A DNA stretch of 64,000 nt from Colletes latitarsis (lineage: Eukaryota; Arthropoda; Insecta; Hymenoptera; Colletidae), in assembly GCF_051014445.1 (NCBI RefSeq), contig NW_027488368.1, positions 26,882,001 through 26,946,000 of the forward strand, written 5' to 3'. The first letter of the stretch is position 1, and the number at the start of each line of letters is the position of its first letter. Position numbers and translations under genes: made by a program. The notes beneath the pieces are model-generated. The model ran no database searches. It saw nothing but the letters and a program-made list of their open reading frames with translations, and was not told the DNA's origin. Shown piece by piece: positions 12,485 through 21,194 of the stretch.

Positions 12485-14770
12485 TAAAATATTAATCGCC
12501 AACCAGGTTTAATTGACTGTTTCGGTGTGGTACCACATTACTATGCGATCCAAACCAGAAAAAACCCAGGATCTGGCCAAGAAGTATGCGAAAAATGCGA
12601 AAGTATGAGTCAGATGATTCCAAATACCAGAACTAACCCAGACATAACCGGCGGTATCCTCTAAAATATTAATCGGAACCAGGTTTAATTGACCCCTTCA
12701 GTGTGGTACCACATTACTACGAAATACAAATTAGCAAAAGCACAGGATCTGGCCAACAAGTATGCGAAAAATGCGAAAGTATGAGCCAGATGATTGCAAA
12801 TACCAGAACTAACCCCGACATAACCGGCGTTACCCTCTAAAATATTAATCGGAACCAGGAATAATTGTCTGTCTCAGTGTAGTACCACATTACTGCGAGA
12901 TCCAAATCAGAGAAAAACCAGGATCTGGCCAACAGGTATGCAAAAAATGCGAAAGTATGAGGCTGATGATGGCAAATACCTGACCTAACCCAGACATAAC
13001 CGGCGTTATCCTCTATAATATTAATCGCAACCAGGTTTAATTGACTGTTTTTGTGTGGTACCACATTACTACGTAATCCAAATCAGAAAAAACCAAGGAT
13101 CTGGCCAACAAGTATGCGAGAAATGCGAACGCAAGAGGATGATGATTGCAATTATCAGACGTAACCCAGACCTAACCGGTGATATCCTCTAAAATATTAA
13201 TCGGAACCAGGTTTAATTGACTGTTTCGGTGTGGTACCACATTACTATGTGATCAACCCAGAAAAAACCCAAGGACTGGCCAACAGGTATGCGAGAAATG
13301 CAAAAGCAAAAGGATGATGATTGCAATTATCAGACGTAACGCAGACATAAAGGGTGTTATCCTCTAATATATTAAGCGCAACGAGGTTTAATCGACTGTT
13401 TCGGTGTGGTACCACATTACTATGTGATCCAAACCAGAAAAAACCCAGGATCTGCCCAACAAGTATGTGAAGAATGCGAAAGTATGAGTCAGATGATTGC
13501 AAATACCAGACCTAACACAAACCTAACCGGCGTAGTTGTCTAAAATATTAATCGTAACCAGGTTTAATTGACTGTTCCGGTGTGGTGCCACATTACTACG
13601 TGATCCGAACTAGAAAAAGCCCATGTCCTGGCCATTGAAGTATGCAAAAAATGCGAAGGTATGAGCTAGATGATGGCAATTACCAGACTTTACCCAGACA
13701 AAACCGGCGTTATCCTGTAAAATATTAATCGGTACCAGGATTAATTGACTGATCATTGTGGTACCACATTACTACGTGATCCAAATCAGCAAAAGCACAG
13801 GATCTGGCCAGGAAGTATGCGAAAAATGCGAAAGTATGAGCCAGATGATTGCAAATACCAGAACTAACCCCGACATAACCGACGTTACCCTCTAAAATAT
13901 TAATCAGAACCAGGAATAATTGTCTGTCTCAGTGTAGTACCACGTTACTACGAAATCCGAATCAGAAAAAACCAAGGATCTGGCCAACAAATATGCGAGA
14001 AATGCGAAAGCAAGAGGATGATGATTGCAATTATCGGACGTAACCCAGACCTAACCGGTGATATCCTCTAAAATATTAATCGGAACCTGGCTTAATTGAC
14101 TGTTTCGGTGTGGTACCACATTACTACCTAATCCAAATCAGAAAAAACCCAGGATCTGGCCAACAAGTATGCGAGAAATGCTAAAGCAAAAGGATGATGA
14201 TTGCAATTATCAGACGTAACCCAGACCAAAACGGTGTTATCCTCTAAATTATTAAGCGCAACGAGGTTTAATCGAAGTTTCGGTGTGGTACCACATTACT
14301 ATGTGATCCAAACCAGAAAAAACCCAGGATCTGGCCAAGACGTATGCGAAAAATGCAAAAGTATGAGTCAGATAATTGCTAATACCAGAACTAACGCAAA
14401 TATAACCGGCGCTATCCTCTAAAATATTAATATGAACAAGGTTTATTGACAGTTTCGGTGTGGTACCACATTACTACGTCATCCAAACCAGAAAAAACCC
14501 AGGATCTGCCCAACAAGTATGTGAAGAATGCGAAAGTATGAGTCAGATGATTGCAAATACCAGACCTAACACAAACCTAACCGGCGTTGTTCTCTAAAAT
14601 ATTAATCGTAACCAAGTTTAATTGACTGCTTCGGTGTGGTACCACGTTACTACGTGATCCAAACCAGAAAGGACCCAGGAGCTGGCCAACAAGTATGCGA
14701 GAAATGCGAAATCTAAAGGATGATGATTGCCATTATCAGACGTAACCCAGACTTAAGCGGTGTTATCCTC
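12485..14770. repeat. 13-monomer higher-order repeat, copy 2 (2286 bp)
   Basis: Second tandem copy of the 2286-bp unit, nearly identical to copy 1. It also keeps the unoccupied copy A site, at 12911-12925. Confidence 0.9.
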
Positions 14771-15197
14771 TAAAATATTAATCGCCAACCAGGTTTAATT
14801 GACTGTTTCGGTGTGGTACCACATTACTATGCGATCCAAACCAGAAAAAACCCAGGATCTGGCCAAGAAGTATGCGAAAAATGCGAAAGTATGAGTCAGA
14901 TGATTCCAAATACCAGAACTAACCCAGACATAACCGGCGGTATCCTCTAAAATATTAATCGGAACCAGGTTTAATTGACCCCTTCAGTGTGGTACCACAT
15001 TACTACGAAATACAAATTAGCAAAAGCACAGGATCTGGCCAACAAGTATGCGAAAAATGCGAAAGTATGAGCCAGATGATTGCAAATACCAGAACTAACC
15101 CCGACATAACCGGCGTTACCCTCTAAAATATTAATCGGAACCAGGAATAATTGTCTGTCTCAGTGTAGTACCACATTACTGCGAGATCCAAATCAGA

Positions 15198-15212
15198 GAA
15201 AAACCAGGATCT
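15198..15212. repeat. Target-site duplication of copy A, poly(A)-side copy
   Basis: GAAAAACCAGGATCT directly abuts the poly(T) run and is repeated at 21195-21209 on the other side of the element (14-15 bp). This is the duplication expected of target-primed reverse transcription. Confidence 0.9.
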
Positions 15213-15234
15213 TTTTTTTTTTTTTTTTTTTTTT

Positions 15235-15750
15235 GTCGTGGGGAAAATCTTCGAAAGACTCCCTCCCACCTCCTTGGGGAGAGGTGGGAGGGGTGTGTGG
15301 GATTCCCCGCGCCCGTACAACGACAGGCGCGAGACCTACCCACTAAAAACCCCACGGTGACCCTTCGGCACGCTTTGGGAGGATACCGGGAATCGCTCGA
15401 AGCATTCTTCCGGTATCCTCCCCGTGCCCGCGCTTTCGCGCCCATCCCCCGGGGGGACAATCGGTCCCCCCGGTAGACACACTGCCTCATAGCGGCGGGA
15501 CGGGGCCACTCCATCCCGCCGCTATCCGTCCCGGGGCCGCGTTTAGTGGCGGCTGCGAGCCCCAACTCGCAACCGCCCGCGACCCCGTTTCCACCCCTCG
15601 GCGGCCGGGCGTTCATGGCCGCACCAGACCGCCGAGGGTGCCTCCCCTTGCGTCGGACCGGTAGGGGGAGGCACTCCTACCCCCAACCGGTCCGACCCGG
15701 CGCCGCCTGGCGGGAGGAGGGTCCCCTCAGGACCCCCCTCCCAGCCTAGG
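15235..15750 (-). other. Structured 3' UTR of copy A (eight consecutive stem-loops)
   Basis: Between the ORF2 stop and the poly(A) tail lie inverted repeats one after another: 15262-15291 (11-bp stem CCTCCCACCTC), 15377-15422 (13-bp stem GGGAGGATACCGG), 15449-15473 (10 bp, CCGGGGGGAC), 15489-15525 (12 bp, ATAGCGGCGGGA), 15548-15577 (12 bp, one mismatch), 15595-15638 (10 bp, CCCTCGGCGG), 15652-15696 (11 bp, GTCGGACCGGT) and 15719-15735 (6 bp, GGGTCC). In elements of this kind the reverse transcriptase recognises 3' UTR RNA structure, so a template-recognition role is likely, though inferred here. Confidence 0.8.
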
Positions 15751-18700
15751 TCATCCGCCACGCCGAGGCGGCCGCCCGCGACGCCTTGCGACCGGGCGAC
15801 GACCTCGGGCCACCGCACGAGCGCGAGCTTGAGCGCGCCGCTGAAGCTCGCGCTCCCTCCCCGCGGCCTCCTTCTGCAACATTACGTTCTCGCAGAAGGA
15901 GGCCACGGCCCTCCACTTCTCCTCGCTGCCGAGCATGGCGCGCACCACGCCCGGCAGCGAGACATCCCGCCCGACGACGCCGACCAGGACACGGCGCTCC
16001 CCCTCCCACGCGGGGCATACCTCCAGGGTATGATCCGCCGTGTCCTGCTCAGCGTCGCAGTGGCAGCAACGCGCCGTCGGCTCCTTCCCTATCCGGCACA
16101 GGTATCTTCCGAAGCAGCCATGCCCGGAAAATACCTGTGCCAGCCGGTAGGTGAGGCTGCCATGGCCTCTGTCCAGCCACTCCTTCAGGAGTGGCCGAAC
16201 AGCCCCGACAGTCCGGTGCCCCGCGGTTGGCAGAGCCAGCCGCTCCTGCCACGCGAGCAACACGGACTGCCGGGCCTGGCGCTTCAAATCGCCCCAAGCA
16301 GGTTCCTGCCCGCCCGGGATCGCCCCCACCCCCGCGCGACGGTCGACGCGGTGGCGGTACATCACCGCGTGCGACCGCGCGAGCAGGTCCATGGGCGGCA
16401 TCCCCGCTAGAACCGTCGCCGCCTCATGTGACATGGTCCGATACCCGCGGACGACCCTGAGCGCCATTCGCCTCTGCACCCGACGCAGCATAGTCATGCT
16501 GCGCCGGGAGGCAGCCAGGTCGTCCGCCCAGACGGGGGCCCCGTATAGGGCCACCGACTGGACCATTGCCACATAGAGGCGACGAACTCGGCCCGCCGGG
16601 CCCCCCAGGTTGGGCAGGATCCGGCCCAGAGCCGCAACCATCCTTTCCAACCGGGGGACCAGGCAGCGGAAATGCTTCTCGAAACGCCAGTGGCTATCGA
16701 GGATCAGCCCCAGATACCTGATCTGGGGCTTCACCTCGATGTCAGCCCCACCCACTCGAATCAGGGGGGGTGGCGGATCCTGCCGAGGTGAATGAAACGC
16801 AATCACCTCGGTCTTATGGACCGCCACCGTCATCCCCATCCCCCTGATCCGGTCGACGACGCGTTGCGACCCCTCCTCCGCGCGACGCATGGCCCTCCCC
16901 CAGTGCGCCCCGACGGCCAGCACCAGTGTGTCATCCGCATAACACACCGTGCTGACGCCGTCGGGGAGGCCGGCCCGCAACACCGAGTCGTACGCGATGT
17001 TCCACAGGAGTGGCCCGAGGACCGACCCCTGCGGAACACCGCAGTACACCTCCCTCCGCATATCACCATCCCGGCCCGGATACTCGATCCACCTGCCGCG
17101 GAGATAATCCCCGACGACCGCCCTGAGACAAGGGGGGACTCGATGATATTCGAGCCCCCTCCTTATCTCTTCCCAGGGGAGGGTGTTAAAGGCATTGGCA
17201 ATATCCAAGGATATTGCCAATGCCACCCCTCCCCGGGAGACGGCCGCCTCCGAGAGGGCCCTCACACGACCTATCGCGTCGATAGTCGATCGGCCCCCCC
17301 GGAAACCGAACTGGCAGTCGGCCAGACCGGGATCACCCCGCGACAGGTGCTCGACGAGGCGGGCAGCAATCACACGCTCGAAGAGCTTGCCCACCTCGTC
17401 GAGGAGACAAATGGGCCGGTATGCGGAGGGAGACTCCGCGGGCCGACCATCCTTCCGGAGGAGGACCATCCTCGCCACCTTCCAACTGGGGGGGAATCGC
17501 CCGTCCCTCAGGCAGCGGTCGAACAACCGCCTGAGGTCGGCCCCAAGGACGCCGTGGGTCAAGACCCAAACCCGGCCGGGCACACCATCCGGACCCGGGG
17601 CCGTGTTACGAACCCCGAGCCGTCTGATGGCCGCTGCCAGCTCCTCCTGCGTGACCCCCAGCTCGGCCGTCCACTCCACTGGGACAGCCGCCGCCGCCGG
17701 AGTGCGCGGTCCCCTCTCCCCAATTGGGAAGAGTGTATTGACCACGCCCTCCAGCAGCCGGGGGTCAAGACCCTCGGTGACGGGGGGCGCCCACGGGCGG
17801 AGCTTATTCAGCACCACCTTATATGGGCGCCCCCATGGATCGTCATCAAGGGTCTGGAGGAGCTCCTTCCATGCCTGGGTCTTGGCCCGTTTGATGGCGA
17901 CCTGCAGAGCAACCCGCGCCACGCGGTATGCTCCATACAGGTCATCAGCTGCCCTCGCTCGCGCCACGCCGTCGCCTGTACGTTGACGACGGCGCGCGCG
18001 GGTGTACTGGCGTCGGGCGCGGACAGTCGCAACTCGCAACTCCGCGATCGCGTCCGACCACCAGTACACCGCCCGGCGAGGAGAAGCCCGCCCGACCCGA
18101 GGCATCGCCGCGTCGCAAATACCCGCGACCAATGCTCCGAGCCGGGCGACCTCCCCCTCCATGCTCGGCAACTCGGCCGCTCCCTGCGGCCAAGTTGCAG
18201 CGAGGGCAGCTGCCATCAGGGCGTCCTTGTCCAGGCGCCGAAGCGCCCAGCGGCGTGGTGGGGTGCCACGCAGGCGGCCGTGTCGGGATGCACTCGCGGC
18301 GGCAGAGACCTCCATCCGGATGTACCGGTGATCGGAGAGTGTCTCTGCCCCCGCGACCACGTGCCAACCCGACACCATGCGCACGGCGTTGGGGGTCGCG
18401 AATCCAACATCCACGATGGACCCCCCATATCGCCGCACGCATGTGTGCTCCGACCCCCGGTTCAATACCCGGAGGTCGAGCCCCGCCGCCCAATCGCCCA
18501 GGATCCCGCCGCGAACGGAGGTCCTGGGGGATCCCCAAGCCACCGACTTGGCATTAAAATCCCCCAGGACCAGCACCGGCCGGGCCGCGTAGCGCTGCAC
18601 GCATGCCGCGACCTCGGCCAAGTACAGCTCGAACGCAGCGTGACCGCTACGGGGCGAAATGTAGCACCCCACCACAGCGACTCCCCCCCAGTCCACGGCG

Positions 18701-18933
18701 ACGAATCCCCGACCGCGCTCCAACAAGGAGAACGGTGGGGACCCGTCGCCCCCTCCCCATACCGTCGCCACCAAGCCGTCCGCGTCGCCCACCCAATGAG
18801 GGTGATCAGGGACGCGGTACGGCTCGGCGGCGACCGCCAGGCCAACCCCCCACTCCGCGAGGACTTGGGACATCAAGTCCTGTGCCGCGCGGCAGTGGTT
18901 GAGGTTGGCCTGGAGGAGGAGGCGGGGCGGCAT
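15751..18933 (-). CDS. ORF2 of copy A: endonuclease-reverse transcriptase polyprotein
   Basis: This 1060-residue protein nicks target DNA and reverse-transcribes the element RNA at the nick. An AP-type endonuclease occupies residues 1-210, with N10, E37, Y91, D125 and N127 in GDFN, D175 and the S200-D201-H202 triad. Reverse transcriptase motifs follow: PGPDG near 446-450, YRPICL near 505, QFGF-RGGRST near 541, motif A SLDIANAF (575-582), motif B GVPQGSVLGP (632-641), the catalytic YADD (665-668) and YLGLILD (740-746). A Cys/His cluster at about 952-973 (CCHC...H...C) is the C-terminal zinc motif of the clade. The ATG overlaps the ORF1 stop as TAATG, so translation probably relies on termination-reinitiation. 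No stop or frameshift interrupts it. One possibly weakening difference is C540, where copy B has W just before QFGF. Confidence 0.95.
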   Translation of the reverse strand: MPPRLLLQANLNHCRAAQDLMSQVLAEWGVGLAVAAEPYRVPDHPHWVGDADGLVATVWGGGDGSPPFSLLERGRGFVAVDWGGVAVVGCYISPRSGHAAFELYLAEVAACVQRYAARPVLVLGDFNAKSVAWGSPRTSVRGGILGDWAAGLDLRVLNRGSEHTCVRRYGGSIVDVGFATPNAVRMVSGWHVVAGAETLSDHRYIRMEVSAAASASRHGRLRGTPPRRWALRRLDKDALMAAALAATWPQGAAELPSMEGEVARLGALVAGICDAAMPRVGRASPRRAVYWWSDAIAELRVATVRARRQYTRARRRQRTGDGVARARAADDLYGAYRVARVALQVAIKRAKTQAWKELLQTLDDDPWGRPYKVVLNKLRPWAPPVTEGLDPRLLEGVVNTLFPIGERGPRTPAAAAVPVEWTAELGVTQEELAAAIRRLGVRNTAPGPDGVPGRVWVLTHGVLGADLRRLFDRCLRDGRFPPSWKVARMVLLRKDGRPAESPSAYRPICLLDEVGKLFERVIAARLVEHLSRGDPGLADCQFGFRGGRSTIDAIGRVRALSEAAVSRGGVALAISLDIANAFNTLPWEEIRRGLEYHRVPPCLRAVVGDYLRGRWIEYPGRDGDMRREVYCGVPQGSVLGPLLWNIAYDSVLRAGLPDGVSTVCYADDTLVLAVGAHWGRAMRRAEEGSQRVVDRIRGMGMTVAVHKTEVIAFHSPRQDPPPPLIRVGGADIEVKPQIRYLGLILDSHWRFEKHFRCLVPRLERMVAALGRILPNLGGPAGRVRRLYVAMVQSVALYGAPVWADDLAASRRSMTMLRRVQRRMALRVVRGYRTMSHEAATVLAGMPPMDLLARSHAVMYRHRVDRRAGVGAIPGGQEPAWGDLKRQARQSVLLAWQERLALPTAGHRTVGAVRPLLKEWLDRGHGSLTYRLAQVFSGHGCFGRYLCRIGKEPTARCCHCDAEQDTADHTLEVCPAWEGERRVLVGVVGRDVSLPGVVRAMLGSEEKWRAVASFCENVMLQKEAAGRERELQRRAQARARAVARGRRPVARRRGRPPRRGG

Positions 18934-20810
18934 TAATTAATGGCCGCGCCAGCCTCCTCCCGGCCGTCCGTCCCCGTAGCACCGTCCACCTCCATGGAGG
19001 ACGATGCCACTGCCCTCGGCACCGGAGCCGGTGCAGCCCGCCTCTTCCTCTCCTTCCGGGAGGGGGGGGAGCACTTCTTGCTCCCCACCCTGTGATCGGC
19101 TGGCCTCCCCATGTCCGCACACAGCGGGCAGTGGGGGGCCGCCGAGCACTGGCTCGCACGGTGCTCTTTGGCACCGCAGCGGTAACACTGACCGCTGCGG
19201 TCCACCGGCGAGGTGCACCACTGCCTCACGTGCCCCAATTCGAGGCAGCGGTGACACTGGAGCGGGCGCGGCGCGAGGATTTCCACTCGCGCCGAAACCC
19301 ACCCCACCAACACCCTCCCGGATTCCGCCACCTTACGGGCGGCGGAGAGGGGGCACCGGGCCCACACCGACCCGAGGCCGGAGGGCGACCTGCGGATCTC
19401 TCCGATCCGCAGGTCCTCCACAGGACAGTCCCCCGCCCTCGCAAGGGCACGGGACACATCCTGTGCGCTGACCGAGTCGTCCAGCCCACAAACGCGCATC
19501 TCCGTGCGCTTCGTGGGCCGGGCGACCCGGACACCTCGCTCGCCCAGCTGCTCCCGGAGCCTCTGGGCGAGACGATCCGCCTTCGCGCCGCCTTCTGCAC
19601 CGGGGATCTCCAGCAAGAGACCCCCGGTCACGGCCCTCTTCGCCCTCACGGAGGCGATGCCCAGCTCTTCCAGGGAGATATTCTCTCTGGCGAGCCGCAT
19701 CGCCTCCGCGAGGGTCAGGTCGCCCCCCTGCGCAACGGTCAGCGTCACGGCTGCCGTTTTTGGGGGACGACCTGGTCGTGCCTTCCCGACCTTCGCGGCC
19801 TTTACCTTGGCCGCCGGCGGCGGAGGCGGAGGCCGCGGTTGCGAGGCCTTCCTCGCCGCCCGCTTCGCCTTCCGCCCCACCACCTCACTCCACGCCACCC
19901 CCCCTTGGGAGGGTGCTGTGGAGGACGCGACCACCGCGACCACGGGTACACCACCCCCCTTGGGGGTCGCGACCCGGGGCCCTGGTGCCGCAACGCTGGG
20001 CGGAGCCTTCACTCCGCCCTTCTTTGCCTTCCCCGACTGTACCGGAACAGGTCGGGGAGGCACCGCCTTCCTGCTGACCGCTCTTCCGGCGAGGAGCTCC
20101 TCCCGGAAGGCGGCCAGCTTGCCATCAATCATGTCCCCAATCCTCCTCAGAAGATCGTCTTCTGAGGAGGACGGGGACTTCTTCACGGGCGGAGTGCGGG
20201 TGGAGGGGCCCGCGGTGCCCCGCACCACTGCCGCCGCACTCCGCTTATTTACCTCCGCCGAGGGACGCGGCGGTGGAGGAGGAGGGAGTATGGGAGGGAG
20301 GGCCGCGCTGTTCCACAGCGCCTCTGCCCTCCTCCTCCCCTGTCGCTCCTCCTCCAACAGGAGCTGCAGACGGGCGTTCCGCCCTCTGAGCTCCCGCGCC
20401 GCCTCCCTCATTTCCTCCGCCGCGGCCTTCAGGGCCTCCGCGCCACCGCTTTTCTGCCCCTTAAAGGCGCAGGCAGCGGCGACTTTCTCCACCCGCCTCA
20501 GGGACGAGGAGATCCTCTCCGATATCTCCTCGGTCACCTCGTCCCTGAGGCAACTTAACCTCACCGACGGGCTCATCGCCCCGCCCACCTCGACGACGGC
20601 CTGCCCCGTCCTCTTCCTCTTAGAGCCTATGTGGCTCGTGCTGGAGGAGAAGGACGAGACCGACGCCGTCTCGTCGTCCTCCTCCACCCTCCACGAAGCC
20701 GGACCTGGCGCTGAGTGGGGCGCGAGCGCCGCCACCCTAACCCCAACCCCGTCTCCGTCCTCCCCAACCGGCAAAACCCGCCCCATCCCCATTTTATTTT
20801 CTGTGTCCAT
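18933..20810 (-). CDS. ORF1 of copy A: gag-like RNA-binding protein with zinc knuckles
   Basis: The product is 625 residues from the ATG at 20810. The frame is open to a GTG 36 bp upstream (20846), but a eukaryotic GTG start is unlikely. The N-terminal third is acidic and serine-rich, followed by a charged, probably coiled-coil stretch rich in Glu, Arg and Ala, then Pro/Ala/Lys-rich linkers. Near the C-terminus are two canonical CX2CX4HX4C knuckles (CHRCLELGHVRQWC and CYRCGAKEHRASQC) and a third longer one (CPLC...H...C), ending about 45 residues before the stop. Three knuckles are typical of R1-clade ORF1 proteins, which bind element RNA and form the ribonucleoprotein particle. The stop TAA shares its last A with the ORF2 start. 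Confidence 0.9.
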   Translation of the reverse strand: MDTENKMGMGRVLPVGEDGDGVGVRVAALAPHSAPGPASWRVEEDDETASVSSFSSSTSHIGSKRKRTGQAVVEVGGAMSPSVRLSCLRDEVTEEISERISSSLRRVEKVAAACAFKGQKSGGAEALKAAAEEMREAARELRGRNARLQLLLEEERQGRRRAEALWNSAALPPILPPPPPPRPSAEVNKRSAAAVVRGTAGPSTRTPPVKKSPSSSEDDLLRRIGDMIDGKLAAFREELLAGRAVSRKAVPPRPVPVQSGKAKKGGVKAPPSVAAPGPRVATPKGGGVPVVAVVASSTAPSQGGVAWSEVVGRKAKRAARKASQPRPPPPPPAAKVKAAKVGKARPGRPPKTAAVTLTVAQGGDLTLAEAMRLARENISLEELGIASVRAKRAVTGGLLLEIPGAEGGAKADRLAQRLREQLGERGVRVARPTKRTEMRVCGLDDSVSAQDVSRALARAGDCPVEDLRIGEIRRSPSGLGSVWARCPLSAARKVAESGRVLVGWVSARVEILAPRPLQCHRCLELGHVRQWCTSPVDRSGQCYRCGAKEHRASQCSAAPHCPLCADMGRPADHRVGSKKCSPPSRKERKRRAAPAPVPRAVASSSMEVDGATGTDGREEAGAAIN

Positions 20811-21194
20811 AAAAATCCCACGAGATGGTCGGAAATAAAGGTCCACCCGGGCAGAGCCGCCTTACCCGGGTAAGCCTAATACTCCGGGGGTTCGGCAGGT
20901 TCCCCGGAGGTGGTCGCTTGGGATTGGGCCTTCTCCCCCAACCATGCATCCCATCGCCGCGCACCATAGCTTAGGATTGGAGGGCGATTTTATAGAGTCG
21001 CCATACTCGTGGCCCAGGCGGTTAAGCCAAGACCCCCGTTCCTCCTGCCGTCACGTACCATTCACAAAACCAATAGGGAATTGTGAATGGGTCGTTGTGA
21101 CGACCAACAGGAGGCTTACGGTGTGTGTATGACTCGGGTACCCCGGGTTCGTTAAGCCCGTACTGCAGCTGAAAGGCTGGCAGCCCCTGAGGGG
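20811..21194 (-). promoter_or_regulatory. 5' UTR of copy A with a long stem-loop
   Basis: This 384-bp leader contains a nested stem at 21041-21113: CCTCCTG/CAGGAGG (outer), CGTCAC/GTGACG (middle) and the perfect 10-bp CCATTCACAA/TTGTGAATGG (21058-21067 with 21081-21090). Closer to ORF1 are CTCCGGGG/CCCCGGAG (20882-20909) and ACCCGGG/CCCGGGT (about 20845-20872). R1-clade elements normally carry an internal promoter in this region; I see no motif that proves it here. Copy A has about 10 extra bp (TACCCCGGGT, near 21139) compared with copy C. Confidence 0.7.

Larger units (their letters stand above)
3093..15211. repeat. Satellite 1 array, segment b
   Basis: This is about 12.1 kb of tandem satellite 1 monomers, resuming at 3093 in the phase left at 1559. 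Local order includes a two-monomer repeat: the 4941-5290 unit is repeated almost exactly 350 bp later (5291-5640), and a related unit recurs around 7220-7570. Several monomer variants intermix, differing in the block after TTTAATTGAC (CTGTTTCGG, CCCCTTCAG or TGTCTGTCTCAG) and in the block before GATGATTGC. From 10199 onward the array is a 2286-bp higher-order repeat. No gene is supported. Confidence 0.95.
15212..21194 (-). mobile_element. R1-clade non-LTR retrotransposon, full-length copy A
   Basis: This is an element of about 5.98 kb on the minus strand with, in order, a 5' UTR (20811-21194), ORF1 (gag-like), ORF2 (endonuclease plus reverse transcriptase), a 516-bp 3' UTR and a 23-nt poly(A) tail seen as poly(T) at 15212-15234. 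It is flanked by a 14-15-bp target duplication. The 5' end (CCCTCAGGGGCTGCCAGCC, read on the minus strand) coincides with the 5' end of copy C, so both reach the true terminus. The two-ORF layout, AP-type endonuclease, DIANAF and YADD motifs and C-terminal CCHC place it in the R1 clade (R1, TRAS, SART, Waldo and relatives). It is not R1 in 28S rDNA, since the flanks are satellite. The element is strongly GC-rich against AT-rich surroundings. Both ORFs are open, so it may be competent. Confidence 0.95.

Noticed and set aside
3093..15211. CRISPR-like repeat array
   Set aside because: Repeats are contiguous with no unique spacers, monomers are about 176 bp, and the context is eukaryotic.
16792..18936. 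714-codon plus-strand ORF opposite ORF2 of copy A, and the 749-codon counterpart at 27546-29795 (minus) in copy B
   Set aside because: Antisense shadows in GC-rich coding DNA. They are Pro/Arg/His-rich with no domain, and the copy B version runs into satellite.
19504..20838. 444-codon plus-strand ORF opposite ORF1, and the similar frame at 54537-55718
   Set aside because: Antisense shadow of ORF1 with low-complexity Ser/Ala/Pro composition. The sense frame has zinc knuckles and the expected position.
15212..21194. Canonical R1 inserted in 28S rDNA
   Set aside because: Both flanks are satellite 1 with a duplicated satellite target; no rDNA sequence is present.
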